The translations under genes were made by a program, and so were the position numbers. The notes beneath the pieces were generated by a model. It saw nothing but the letters and a program-made list of their open reading frames with translations, was not told the DNA's origin and searched no databases. A stretch of 64,000 bases of DNA from Quatrionicoccus australiensis (lineage in GTDB: Bacteria > Pseudomonadota > Gammaproteobacteria > Burkholderiales > Rhodocyclaceae). The stretch's first letter is position 1; each line of letters opens with the position of its first letter. The stretch spans positions 620,001 to 684,000 of the forward strand of contig NZ_JAHBAH010000001.1 of NCBI RefSeq assembly GCF_020510425.1, given 5' to 3'. Shown here piece by piece: positions 33,878 through 42,679 of this stretch.

Positions 33878-33899
33878 TCGCCCGGCCGTAGCCGGGCGA
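33878..33899 (-). terminator. Stem-loop terminator after the aldehyde dehydrogenase gene
   Basis: Perfect 9-bp stem TCGCCCGGC / GCCGGGCGA with 4-nt CGTA loop, 23 bp beyond the stop codon and ahead of the araC-type gene. Stem stability is high; no clean T-run. Confidence 0.65.
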
Positions 33900-33921
33900 C
33901 ATTTCCCGCAGGGAACGTTAT

Positions 33922-35361
33922 CTAGTCCTGCATCACCTTGATTGTCTGGATCGAGGTGAATTCCGCCAGGCCGTGCAAGCCGAACTCGACGCCGATTCCC
34001 GACTGCTTGATACCGCCGAACGGCGCATCCGGTTGCACGGCTCCGTGCTCGTTCACCCACACCGTGCCGCACTCCAGGCGAGAAGCCAGCGCCGCGGCAC
34101 GGACCAGATCGCGCGCCCAGATAGACCCGCCCAAACCGTTGGAGTTCCGGTTGGCACGCACAATCACTTCGTCGACATCGGAATACTTGATCACCGGCAG
34201 GATGGGCCCGAACGGCTCCTCGTCCACCAGGCGGCTGCCTTCGTCCAGACCGACGACGATGGTCGGCGCGTAGAAATAGCCGGGACCGGGCAGGCGCTCG
34301 CCACCACACAGGAACTGTCCGCCCGCGCGGTGTGCATCTGCGGCGATGGCTTCTACCTTCTCGAGCTGCATGCGGTTCTGGATCGGGCCGAGTTCGCTGG
34401 CCGGATCGAAACCGTCGCCGACCTTGACCGCGCGGGCCAGGGCGACCAGCTCGGCGCACAGTTCGTCGTACATATCGGCATGCACATAGAGCCGCTTGAG
34501 GCAGGCGCAGGTCTGGCCATTGTTGTGGAAGGCGGCGGCGAACAGCTTCGGCGCCACGGCCTTGACATCGACGTCAGGCAGGACGATACCGGCATCGTTG
34601 CCACCCAGCTCAAGGGTCAGCCGTTTCAGGGTGGCGGCGGCATTGCCCATGATCTTGCGGCCCGTAGCGGTCGACCCGGTAAAAACAATCTTTTCTATGC
34701 CGGGATGCGTCGTCATCGCCGGCCCGACCGCGGAGCCCGCCGCCCCGGTGACCAGGTTGAGCACGCCCGGCGGCAGGACGGCGTTGGCCAGCTCGACGAA
34801 GCGCGCCGTCGTCACCGGCGTCAGTTCGGAGGGCTTGAGCACCACCGTGTTGCCGGCGCGCAAGGCCGGCATGATGTGCCAGATGGCGATCATCAGCGGC
34901 CAGTTCCAGGGCGTGATCGAGCCGACCACACCGAGCGGCTTGCGGTGCACTTCGACACGCGCTTCGGCATTGTCCTGGACGACCTCGACCGGCAGGGCCA
35001 GCTGACTCGTCGCCTGCGTCCACGCGATGGCGCCGCCGACTTCCATGCCGGCCCCGACATGGTTGAGCCCGTCCTGCGGCTTGCCGGTCTCGAGTGTCAC
35101 CAGGCGCATGAGTTCCGGCATGTTGGCCTGCAGCACTTCGGCCAGGGCACCGATCAGGCGGCTGCGTTCGCCGTCGGGCAGCGCGGCCCAGCCTGGAAAG
35201 GCGGCGCGGGCCGCGGCGACGGCGGCATCGACATGCGTCGCATCGCCGGCGGCGACGCGGGCGAAAGCTGCGCCGCTCGCCGGATTGATGACGTCGAAAG
35301 TGGTCGCGGCAAGCACCGGCTTGCCGTCGATAATCATGGAATAGAGAGGGAGTTCTGACAT
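33922..35361 (-). CDS. NAD(P)-dependent aldehyde dehydrogenase (copy 1)
   Basis: 479 residues of the ALDH superfamily: GSITPWNWPLMIAIWH, GSTATGRKIM, catalytic Glu in LELGGNDAG, catalytic Cys in NNGQTCACLKR, and EEPFGPILPVIKY. Oxidises an aldehyde to the acid in the cytoplasm, presumably the product of the adjacent PQQ-dependent alcohol dehydrogenase. Start at 35361 follows GCAGG. It is very similar to the gene at 55502-56932 (same motifs and nearly the same C terminus), so the two are paralogues in separate operons. Confidence 0.92.
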   Translation of the reverse strand: MSELPLYSMIIDGKPVLAATTFDVINPASGAAFARVAAGDATHVDAAVAAARAAFPGWAALPDGERSRLIGALAEVLQANMPELMRLVTLETGKPQDGLNHVGAGMEVGGAIAWTQATSQLALPVEVVQDNAEARVEVHRKPLGVVGSITPWNWPLMIAIWHIMPALRAGNTVVLKPSELTPVTTARFVELANAVLPPGVLNLVTGAAGSAVGPAMTTHPGIEKIVFTGSTATGRKIMGNAAATLKRLTLELGGNDAGIVLPDVDVKAVAPKLFAAAFHNNGQTCACLKRLYVHADMYDELCAELVALARAVKVGDGFDPASELGPIQNRMQLEKVEAIAADAHRAGGQFLCGGERLPGPGYFYAPTIVVGLDEGSRLVDEEPFGPILPVIKYSDVDEVIVRANRNSNGLGGSIWARDLVRAAALASRLECGTVWVNEHGAVQPDAPFGGIKQSGIGVEFGLHGLAEFTSIQTIKVMQD

Positions 35362-35411
35362 TTGCCTGCAACCTGAAAATGAAACGGCGCAGCCCAAGCC
35401 GCGCCCGGCAA

Positions 35412-35445
35412 GGCCGCGGCGCATCCAGTCGGACGCGCCGCGGCC
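35412..35445 (-). terminator. Stem-loop after the outer-membrane protein gene
   Basis: Perfect 11-bp stem GGCCGCGGCGC / GCGCCGCGGCC with a 12-nt loop, just past the stop at 35452. Very stable but without T-run; may attenuate transcription into the aldehyde dehydrogenase gene. Confidence 0.6.
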
Positions 35446-35451
35446 ACCCGC

Positions 35452-36300
35452 TTAATAAGCGAACAACAGCTGCGCGGCCAGGGTCGTCGTCTTCGGCCCG
35501 TTTTCGACATTGAGGTCCTGGGCAACCTGGAGCTGGACGCGCCAATTCTTGTCGAGGAACATCGCGCCGGTCAGCAGCACCGCGTTGTCGTTCATCGCCT
35601 TGGCGACCTGGGTGCCGTTCAGGGTCTCCTTGGCGCCCAGCGCGTGCCGGTAGGAAATCGCAACGTGCGCCGCATCCGACAGGTGGTAGCGCAAGTGGGC
35701 GAAGCCGCGGAACATCGGGTCGCGCTTGGTGCCGGTCTTGCGGTCGTCGTCGTAGAACTCGACCTGCGGAATCAGGTCGACCGACCATTTCGGCGCGATC
35801 CGCTTGATGTAACCGGCCGCCAGCTCGACCTTCCAGCGATTGTCGCTGACTGCGAAGCCCTTGTTCTTGTCGTCACCGGTCGGCGCCGTGACAAAAACCG
35901 ACCAACCGAGGTGTTCACCGTTGGCCAGATCGGCCTTGGTCCACAAGGTGCCGCCGAAAATCACGTCGCCCAGGCCGGAAGTCTTGCCGCCGGTCAGATC
36001 AACCTTCTGGCTGCCGAAGGGAACGACGATCTGCGGATCGACCAGGTAATCGCCCCACTTGGTGAAATGCACGAAACGCGCGATACCGATGTCCGCCGTC
36101 AAGCCAAGGTCGGACGAGACCTTCTTGCCGCCCTGATAAAGATTGTCGGCAGTGACATGGTTGTAATAGAGCAGGGCGAGGTCGGTGCCGGCCGGCAAGC
36201 CGGTGTAATCGCCCGGATCCGGCGCCGTCGCGGCAAAAGCCGGCATCGTGACAAGACCCAGGAGGCCGAGAAGAACGGAAATTTTCAATTTATTGAGCAT
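35452..36300 (-). CDS. Phenol_MetA_deg-type outer-membrane beta-barrel protein
   Basis: 282 residues with a signal peptide (1-23, AFA cleavage) and alternating beta-strand pattern ending in an aromatic-terminal strand (LAAQLLFAY), typical for outer-membrane channels of the MetA-pathway/transporter family (SphA-like, TPTGDDK motif). Lies 28 bp downstream of the PQQ dehydrogenase gene, so it may admit the alcohol substrate into the periplasm. Substrate unknown. Confidence 0.83.
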   Translation of the reverse strand: MLNKLKISVLLGLLGLVTMPAFAATAPDPGDYTGLPAGTDLALLYYNHVTADNLYQGGKKVSSDLGLTADIGIARFVHFTKWGDYLVDPQIVVPFGSQKVDLTGGKTSGLGDVIFGGTLWTKADLANGEHLGWSVFVTAPTGDDKNKGFAVSDNRWKVELAAGYIKRIAPKWSVDLIPQVEFYDDDRKTGTKRDPMFRGFAHLRYHLSDAAHVAISYRHALGAKETLNGTQVAKAMNDNAVLLTGAMFLDKNWRVQLQVAQDLNVENGPKTTTLAAQLLFAY

Positions 36301-36328
36301 GGTTTACCCCTCGTTGGATAACTATCGG

Positions 36329-38452
36329 TTAGTTGGCCTGGACGGCCTGACGCAGGTCGTTGGTGCGCTTGATCACGTACTGGTGCAGCAGCTCCATGTC
36401 CGCCGGCTTGAGGATGTTGGAGAAATTGGGCATGCCGCGATTGAGGCGGGCGCCGCTGAGAATGCCCTTGAAGTTTTCGTGCTTTTCCTTCGACAGGTAG
36501 CGCAGATCGGGGACGACGCCGCCGCTCACGGCATTGAGCCCATGACAGGAACCGCACAAGCCGTTGAACATCGTACGCACGCCCTTCAACTGCTCCTCCG
36601 TCGCGGTCAACGCCGGCGTCGCGGGTATTTCGCGCAGGACCGGCTTGGCGGGCGGAATCCTGCCTTTGCCATCGAGTTTGAAGACGACCACGCTCGACTC
36701 CGGCTTGACCTGCGCGCTGAGCGACATCGGGCCGGTGATGTGGGTGAAGGCGCCACCCCAGCCGACCATGAAGGCAACGTATTGCTCGCCGTGCACCGTG
36801 TAAGTGATCGGCGCCGCCATCACGCCGGAATTGACCTTGCGTATCCACAGCTCCTTGCCCGTATCCGCGGCATAGGCGATGACGCGCCCGTCGGCCGTTC
36901 CCTGGAAGAGCAGGTTGCCGGCCGTGCTCAGCGTGCCACCGTTCCAGGCCGACTTGAACTCCTTGGACCAGACCGCCTTCTGCTGTGCCGGATCCCAGGC
37001 GAGCAGACGACCTTTCCACATGTCGCGGATCGCTGCCTCGATCTTCGGGTCTTCCGGCAAATCCGGCACCTCAAGGCCGAGATTGACCACCGACTTGTTC
37101 GGGATGAACAGAGGCTCCTTCTGCGGCTCAAGGCCGGCCACGCTTTCCTGCGCCGGAATGTAGACCAGGCCGGTCTTCGGATTGAAGGACATCGGGTGCC
37201 AGTTGTGGCCGCCGAGGAAGCTCGGGCTGACCAGCTTGGTCCCGTCGCCATCCAGATAGTCGCCTTCCTTGGTCAGCACCGGACGGCCGGTTGCCATGTC
37301 GACGTGCGTCGCCCAGTTGGCCGGAACGTATTTGTCGGCCGACAGCAACTCGCCGGTCTTGCGGTCGAGCACATAGAAGAAGCCGTTCTTGGGCGCCTGC
37401 ATCAGCACCTTGCGCTCGACGCCCTTGAGCTTGATGTCGGCAAGGATCATGTGCTGGGTCGCGGTGTAATCCCACTTGTCGGCCGGCGTCGTCTGGTAGT
37501 GCCAGTTGTACTCGCCGGTGTCCGGGTTGATCGAGACGATGGACGAGAGGAACAGGTTGTCGCCCTTGCCTTCGCTGCGGAACTTGTGATTCCACGGCGA
37601 GCCGTTGCCGACGCCGACGTAGAGCTGGTTCAGCTCGGAATCGTAGGACATCGAATCCCACACGGTACCGCCACCGCCCCACTTGACCCAGTTGTTGCCG
37701 TACCAGGTCTTGAGTGCCATTTCCATGGCGCGCGATTCCGGCGGCTGAGCCGGGTCGCCCGGCACGGTGTAGAAGCGCCAGGCTTCCTTGCCGGTTTCCG
37801 CATCGTAGGCGGTCAGGTAGCCGCGCACGCCGAACTCGGCGCCGCCGTTGCCGATCAGGACCTTGCCCTTGACGATGCGCGGCGCGCCGGTGACGGTGTA
37901 ACTCTTTTTGTGGTCGATGATGGTGTCGACCGACCAGACTTCCTTGCCGGTCGACGCATTGAGCGCCACCAGGCGGCCGTCGAAGGTGCCGACATAGACG
38001 CGCCCCTTCCACACCGCGACACCGCGATTGACGGTATCGCAACAGCCCTGCCCGAGCACCTCCGGCTTGACCTTCGGGTCGTACTTCCAGAGCAGCTTGC
38101 CGTTACGGGCGTCGAGCGCGTAAACGATGCTCCACGGCCCGGTCGTATACATCACGCCATCGACGACGATCGGGGTCGCCTCGACGCCGCGATCGATGTC
38201 GAGCTTGTAGGTCCAGGCCACGCCCAGTTGATCGACATTCTGATCATTGACCTGGCGCAGCGGGCTGAAACGCTGCTCGTCGTAGGTCCGGCCATGCGCC
38301 AGCCAGTTACCCGGCTCGCGGTCGGCGTTGATGATGCGTTGCGCATCGACATTGGCGGCAGTACCGGCGGCGGCTGGCCCGGCGAAACTGCAGGCCAGCG
38401 CCAGTGCCAGCACCCCGGCCGCCAGACGCCTGTTTGATTTTGATTTAACCAC
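36329..38452 (-). CDS. PQQ-dependent quinohemoprotein alcohol dehydrogenase
   Basis: 707 residues from a GTG start with GAGGAG 5 nt upstream. Signal peptide (about 1-29), eight-bladed propeller with PQQ-binding features including the vicinal disulfide Cys137-Cys138 (GQGCCDT) and Trp-docking repeats (GKELWI, GKEVWS), then a C-terminal cytochrome c domain with C-G-S-C-H. This is the type II (quinohemoprotein) layout: periplasmic alcohol oxidation with internal electron transfer to heme c. The frame continues upstream without signal-like sequence, so the GTG is preferred. First gene of the module with outer-membrane protein, ALDH and regulators. Confidence 0.93.
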   Translation of the reverse strand: MVKSKSNRRLAAGVLALALACSFAGPAAAGTAANVDAQRIINADREPGNWLAHGRTYDEQRFSPLRQVNDQNVDQLGVAWTYKLDIDRGVEATPIVVDGVMYTTGPWSIVYALDARNGKLLWKYDPKVKPEVLGQGCCDTVNRGVAVWKGRVYVGTFDGRLVALNASTGKEVWSVDTIIDHKKSYTVTGAPRIVKGKVLIGNGGAEFGVRGYLTAYDAETGKEAWRFYTVPGDPAQPPESRAMEMALKTWYGNNWVKWGGGGTVWDSMSYDSELNQLYVGVGNGSPWNHKFRSEGKGDNLFLSSIVSINPDTGEYNWHYQTTPADKWDYTATQHMILADIKLKGVERKVLMQAPKNGFFYVLDRKTGELLSADKYVPANWATHVDMATGRPVLTKEGDYLDGDGTKLVSPSFLGGHNWHPMSFNPKTGLVYIPAQESVAGLEPQKEPLFIPNKSVVNLGLEVPDLPEDPKIEAAIRDMWKGRLLAWDPAQQKAVWSKEFKSAWNGGTLSTAGNLLFQGTADGRVIAYAADTGKELWIRKVNSGVMAAPITYTVHGEQYVAFMVGWGGAFTHITGPMSLSAQVKPESSVVVFKLDGKGRIPPAKPVLREIPATPALTATEEQLKGVRTMFNGLCGSCHGLNAVSGGVVPDLRYLSKEKHENFKGILSGARLNRGMPNFSNILKPADMELLHQYVIKRTNDLRQAVQAN

Positions 38453-38997
38453 TTTGTCTCCTCTGTTTTTTGATGACCACCGGATAGCACCTACCCGAAT
38501 CGGCCTGGCTTGATTCTGATATATGCAATCGATTCCATTCGCCGCAATTCTGGCAAAAAAGCATGTCCATCCTTGCAAATCCGCAATTCCTTGCGGAGGG
38601 AGATTTATCGCTGGTGACAAGACAGGACGACTGATGGCGACCGACGCCATGCAAGACGGATAACCAGTTCCCGGGCCGAAGCAAGCTCGATACAAGTCTC
38701 TAAATCCAGCACTCGAGTGATTCAAGGATGAATCCCGTAGATCGCCTCTTATCCAGGAAGGCGCCAGCCAGGCAAGGGGAAAGCCTTGTCGGACCTGTCT
38801 GAGCGAAGGCCAGGCCGGGAGGTCTCCTGTTCGCCCTTGTCTCCGGAGCGCTTCGCTCGCCAACCATGTCCAGCATGCATTTGTTAACGCTTCACTTCAA
38901 AAACAACTCGCTGGAACGAGAGTTTCTCGGCGCGACCAAGGCGCCAAGCCGCCGGCAAGGGCTGTTTGCCTGCGTGATCGGGATGATCGTCTAGCTC
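38453..38997. other. Gene-free region upstream of the PQQ dehydrogenase
   Basis: 545 bp without a convincing gene. It should contain the promoter of the minus-strand dehydrogenase. Visible: a 9-bp direct repeat CCGCAATTC at 38542-38550 and 38581-38589, the second forming a small hairpin (CCGCAATTCCTTGCGG), candidates for AraC-type or NarL-type regulator binding. Composition is less GC-rich than the flanks. The right part runs into a degenerate GGDEF remnant. Confidence 0.5.
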
Positions 38998-39253
38998 TTG
39001 CACGATTTTCTCGATCAATGCTTCGTCCCGCCCGCGATGATCGGCCCGGTCTGGTTCGCCCGCGTCACCGCGCTTGGCGTGCCGGAACACATTCAGGTGG
39101 GCGCCAGTATCGGTATCGGCATCTGCGCCTTCCCCTACGCGAGGATGAACGTCTACGACCTGATTCAGCGGGCCGATGCGGCGATGTATCAGGTCAAGAT
39201 GTCAGGCAAGGGCAATTTTGCCAACGCCGAGTTTGCCGAATCGCCGGCCATGA
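38998..39253 (+). pseudogene. Fragment of a GGDEF (diguanylate cyclase) gene
   Basis: The reading frame gives the C-terminal half of a GGDEF domain: VGASIGIGICAFPYAR, DLIQRADAAMYQVKMSGKGNFA match the family end (xASIGIA..., ADxAMYxAKxxGRN). The catalytic GGDEF motif and all upstream domains are missing, an in-frame stop lies just upstream, and no start codon with ribosome site is seen. It ends at the convergent heme-binding-like gene. A decayed remnant is the simplest reading. Confidence 0.6.
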
Positions 39254-39281
39254 GCGCGGCCAGCCCCCCCTGCCCCAGCCC

Positions 39282-39707
39282 TCAGCCCGCAAGCAGGCCC
39301 GCCAGCGCCGCCTCGGCGATTTGCACGTCCTGCGCTTCGCTGCCGCCGGAAACCCCAATCGCGCCGACCAGCACGCCTTCGTGTTTGACCGGCAGGCCGC
39401 CGCCGAAGCCGACGAAGCGTTCGCGCTGCATCAAGCCATGGCGCAACATCTCCGAGCCTTTGGCGAGACGGGCGTCCCATTTGGCGGTGGCCGAGCCGAA
39501 GCTGACCACGGTGTAGGCCTTGTCGAGGGCGATGTCGATGGCGTGGAAATACGCGCCGGGGTGACGTTTGAAGACCAGCGGGTAGCCCGCACGGTCGACC
39601 ACCGCCACACAGACTTTTACGCCGGCTTCGGCCGCAGCGGCCAGGGCCAGGTCGGCCAGCTCGTCGGCCGTACCCAGGCCGAGCGAAGCGATCATTTCGA
39701 TATCCAT
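39282..39707 (-). CDS. GlcG/HbpS-family protein
   Basis: 141 residues, whole-length HbpS-like/GlcG domain: VKVCVAVVDRAGYPLVFKR, AYTVVSFGS, FGGGLPVKHEGVLVGAIGVSGGSEAQD. Members bind heme or small molecules, and some sit in aromatic or glycolate operons; the function here is unknown. No signal peptide, so probably cytoplasmic. Start overlaps the MFS gene stop. Three overlapping genes (MAPEG, MFS, HbpS-like) form one transcript downstream of the catabolic genes. Confidence 0.87.
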   Translation of the reverse strand: MDIEMIASLGLGTADELADLALAAAAEAGVKVCVAVVDRAGYPLVFKRHPGAYFHAIDIALDKAYTVVSFGSATAKWDARLAKGSEMLRHGLMQRERFVGFGGGLPVKHEGVLVGAIGVSGGSEAQDVQIAEAALAGLLAG

Positions 39708-40942
39708 CAGGTTTTTTCTCCATGCGCTGCCGACACCGTCGCCGCCAGGCGGGCGCGGCGGGTCAGCAGGAAGACGACGAAACCGGCAAGGACGACGCCT
39801 TCGCCGAGCAGGGTGTTGCCGGCGCCGAGGCCGACCGCGACAAAGCCGGCGAGCAGGCCGCCGAGCGCGTCGAAGCCGAAGCGGGCCGAAGTGAAGAAGG
39901 AGACGATGCGGCCGCGCAGATGATCGGGCGCCATGCTCTGCAGCAGCATGTTGATGCCGACATTGCACACCGAGATGCCGAAGCCGAGCCCGGTCATCGC
40001 CGCCAGCGCCAGCGGCAGGTGCGGCGTCAGGCCGAAGACGAGCAGCGCAGCGGCGGCAATCGCGGTGCCGGCAACGACAGCGCCGATCAGGCCGGGCACC
40101 GTCTTGCGCGTTGCAAGAAAAATGGTCGAAGCGAAGGCGCCGCAGCCGGCAGCGCCCCACAACCAACCCAGCGTCGTCGCGTCGCCGGCAAAGACGTCGC
40201 GCGCGAAGACCGGCAGCAGCACGGCGTAGGCCGAAGCGGTCAGGTTGAGGCCGATCAGCGTGATGATCAGCATGCGTACGGTCCACGTCTGCCAGGCATA
40301 CAAAATGCCCTCCTTGAAGACCTGGCCGACCGAGCCGCTCGCCTTGGCCGTCGCCTTGACCTCGATGCACAGCAAACCGCCGATCAGCGCCAGGAAGGAC
40401 AGGCCGTTGATCGCGAAACAGGCCGCTTCCGAGGTCAGGCCGACCAGCAGGCCGGCGATCGGCGGGCCGACGAAGCGCCCGGAATTGAACAGCATGGCAT
40501 TGAGCGCCAGCGCGTTGGGCAGGTCGTCACGGCTGCCGACGAAGCCGCCGATCATCGACTGGCGCAATGGCGTATCAAAGCTGTTGAGGATGCCCAGGGT
40601 CAGCGACATGGCAATGATGAAGCCGGTGGTGATCAGGCCCGAGGCGGTCAGCGCCGCCAGCACGAAGGCCTGCAGCGCGAGCAGCGACTGGATGCGCAGC
40701 AGCCACTTCTTCTTGTCCTGCTTGTCGATCCAGGCGCCGGCCAGCGGCCCGACGACGAGTTGCGGAATCAGTGCGCAGAAGGCAGTGACGCCGAGCAGCG
40801 CGGCCGAACCGGTCAAGCGGTAAACCAGCCAGGAAAGCGCCACCTGCTGGATCCACGAACCGAGGATGGACACCGCCTGGCCGAGGAAATACAAACGGAA
40901 ATTACGGTGCGCCAGGGCGCGCATGCCGGCGGGGAGAGCCAT
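39707..40942 (-). CDS. MFS exporter (EntS/MFS_3-like)
   Basis: 411 residues with about 12 membrane helices and the MFS_3 features: N-terminal FRLYFLGQAVSILGSWIQQVALSWLVYRLTGS, a loop motif DKQDKKKWL, RQSMIGGFVG, and APDHLRGRIVSFF in the second half. Proteins of this group export siderophores or drugs. The start at 40942 overlaps the MAPEG stop, the end overlaps the HbpS-like start. Substrate unknown. Confidence 0.88.
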   Translation of the reverse strand: MALPAGMRALAHRNFRLYFLGQAVSILGSWIQQVALSWLVYRLTGSAALLGVTAFCALIPQLVVGPLAGAWIDKQDKKKWLLRIQSLLALQAFVLAALTASGLITTGFIIAMSLTLGILNSFDTPLRQSMIGGFVGSRDDLPNALALNAMLFNSGRFVGPPIAGLLVGLTSEAACFAINGLSFLALIGGLLCIEVKATAKASGSVGQVFKEGILYAWQTWTVRMLIITLIGLNLTASAYAVLLPVFARDVFAGDATTLGWLWGAAGCGAFASTIFLATRKTVPGLIGAVVAGTAIAAAALLVFGLTPHLPLALAAMTGLGFGISVCNVGINMLLQSMAPDHLRGRIVSFFTSARFGFDALGGLLAGFVAVGLGAGNTLLGEGVVLAGFVVFLLTRRARLAATVSAAHGEKT

Positions 40943-41334
40943 CAGATGCTTGCCACCATCGCTGCGCACAAGGCCGCACCACACAGATAAGTACCGAGCG
41001 CCCCGACAAAACGGGCCGGGTTCGGGCGGCCGAGGCTGGGCCAGGCCACCAGGCCGACGACGAGCAGGAAGCGGCAGACGGTGGCGGCGATGATCAGGTT
41101 GACCACCACACTGGACGGGCCACGCCAGCCGAAATAGAGAAAGATCACGCCGAGAAAGGGCGCGAACTCGGCGGTATTGGCATGCGCCCGGATCACCCGG
41201 TTGAGCAGCGAATTGCGCTCGTCGGACGGCCCGGCGCCAATGCCGCTGCGAAAGCGCAGGATGGAGACGGACAGGCCGAGCAGGAAAAGCAGGCCGCCAA
41301 GGGCGGCGGTGCAATAGAGAGCGACGGGATGCAT
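40942..41334 (-). CDS. MAPEG-family membrane protein
   Basis: 130 residues with four hydrophobic helices. The segment GPSDERNSLLNRVIRAHANTAEFAPF is the MAPEG signature (R-x-x-R-A-H-x-N-x-x-E), shared with microsomal glutathione transferases. Catalytic role in bacteria is mostly unproven. Between two MFS transporters and overlapping the downstream one. Start at 41334 follows CTGCCCC only weakly. Confidence 0.88.
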   Translation of the reverse strand: MHPVALYCTAALGGLLFLLGLSVSILRFRSGIGAGPSDERNSLLNRVIRAHANTAEFAPFLGVIFLYFGWRGPSSVVVNLIIAATVCRFLLVVGLVAWPSLGRPNPARFVGALGTYLCGAALCAAMVASI

Positions 41335-41363
41335 GGGGCAGGACTCTTTGTCGTTTTTCGGGA

Positions 41364-42560
41364 TCAGCGCGCCGCGCGCCGGAACAGCAGGTAGCCGGCG
41401 AGCGAGGCGGCGGCAGTTACCAGGATGACCCAGGCCATCGGCCGGCCGCTGCCGTCGTGAGTGTAACTGACCGCCGCGCTGGCCAGCATGCCGAGGCCAA
41501 ACTGGCTGGCGCCGAACAGCGCTGCGGCGGCACCGGCGTTCTGCGGATAGCGCGCCATGAGCAGGCCGACGCAATTGGCGCCGAGCAGGCCGGTCATGCT
41601 GACCACCATGAAGAGGCCGACGATCACCGCTGGCAATGCGTCATTCACGCCGGCCGCCACCCACAGGAGCAGCGCCCCCAAAAAGCCCAGGCCGCTGCCG
41701 AATCCGGCCATCACCGCCGGCCCCTGGGCCTTGACCAGACGGCTGTTCACGTAATTGGCGGCGAAGATGCCGACCGCGTTGCTGGCAAAGAGCAGGCCGT
41801 AGGCAAAGGGCGAAAAGCCGTGCAGTTCGATGAAATAGAAGGGGCTGGCCGTGATGTAGGCGAACATCGCGGCGAAGGACATGCCGCCGGCCAGCATCAG
41901 GCCAAGCGCCACCGGATCGACGAGCAGGCTGCCGTAGATGGCAAAAGCGCGGCTCAGCGGCAGTTGACCGCGCTGGCCGGCGGGCAGGGTTTCCGGCAAC
42001 TGGAACCAGACGACCAACAGGCTGAGCACGCCCCACAGCACGACCGCGGCGAAGGTGCCGCGCCAGCCGAACTGGACGAGCAGCAGGCTGCCGAGCAGCG
42101 GTGCCAGCAACGGCGCAATCGCCGTCACCATGGCCATCAGCGACAGCTTGCGGATCGCCTCGGTCGGCGTGTACACGTCGCGCACCACGGCGCGCGCCAG
42201 CACCGAGGCCGCACCGCCGCCGAGCGCCTGGACGAAGCGGGCGACGATCAGTTGCTCGACCGCCGTCGCCAGCATGCAGGCCAGGCTGGCCGCGGCAAAC
42301 AGCGCGATGCCGGAGAGCATCACCGTACGCCGGCCGTAACGGTCGGAAAGCGGCCCGTAGAACAGCATGCCCAGCGAAAAGCCGGCGAGGAACACGGTGA
42401 TCGACAACTGCACGGCCTCGGCCGACGCCGCCAGACCGCTGGCGATGGCCGGCAGCGCCGGCAAATAGAGGTCGATGGCAAGCGGCCCGAAGGCGACCAG
42501 CGCGCCGAGCAACAAAATAAAACGGCCCTCGCGGGCCGGATCGATAGCGGAATGGGTCAT
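41364..42560 (-). CDS. Bcr/CflA-family MFS drug-resistance transporter
   Basis: 398 residues, 12 helices, with the family features LGALVAFGPLAIDLYLPALPAI, GPLSDRYGRRTVML and RFVQALGGGAASVLARAVVRD. Exports drugs or amino-acid derivatives by proton antiport. Start at 42560 opens the first helix region. Follows gabD across a 119-bp gap with a palindromic repeat, so it may or may not be on the same transcript. Confidence 0.88.
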   Translation of the reverse strand: MTHSAIDPAREGRFILLLGALVAFGPLAIDLYLPALPAIASGLAASAEAVQLSITVFLAGFSLGMLFYGPLSDRYGRRTVMLSGIALFAAASLACMLATAVEQLIVARFVQALGGGAASVLARAVVRDVYTPTEAIRKLSLMAMVTAIAPLLAPLLGSLLLVQFGWRGTFAAVVLWGVLSLLVVWFQLPETLPAGQRGQLPLSRAFAIYGSLLVDPVALGLMLAGGMSFAAMFAYITASPFYFIELHGFSPFAYGLLFASNAVGIFAANYVNSRLVKAQGPAVMAGFGSGLGFLGALLLWVAAGVNDALPAVIVGLFMVVSMTGLLGANCVGLLMARYPQNAGAAAALFGASQFGLGMLASAAVSYTHDGSGRPMAWVILVTAAASLAGYLLFRRAAR

Positions 42561-42604
42561 GGTTCGTGAATCAGTGAGACGGGACGAAGCCTGGCGGAAA
42601 GCAC

Positions 42605-42669
42605 GGAATCTGCCCAAACTCGCCGGTCGACCGCTGGGGACGGTCGACGCGGGAAAAAGGGCAAATTCC
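42605..42669. repeat. CGGTCGACCG palindrome within a longer inverted repeat
   Basis: Outer arms GGAATCTGCCC (42605-42615) and GGGCAAATTCC (42659-42669) pair with one mismatch and enclose the core CGGTCGACCG (42624-42633) and a partial second core (GGTCGACGC near 42642). Placed 10 bp after the gabD stop (- strand), it could also work as a transcription end signal. Confidence 0.65.
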
Positions 42670-42679
42670 GGGACATCAA

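Noticed and set aside
38453..38997. Possible tRNA or small RNA gene in the long gap
   Set aside because: No cloverleaf, no conserved T-loop and no terminator pattern could be found by eye; only short repeats are visible.
38998..39516. The plus-strand frame as an intact GGDEF protein gene
   Set aside because: It lacks the catalytic motif and a start, and its second half is only the antisense of the HbpS-like gene.
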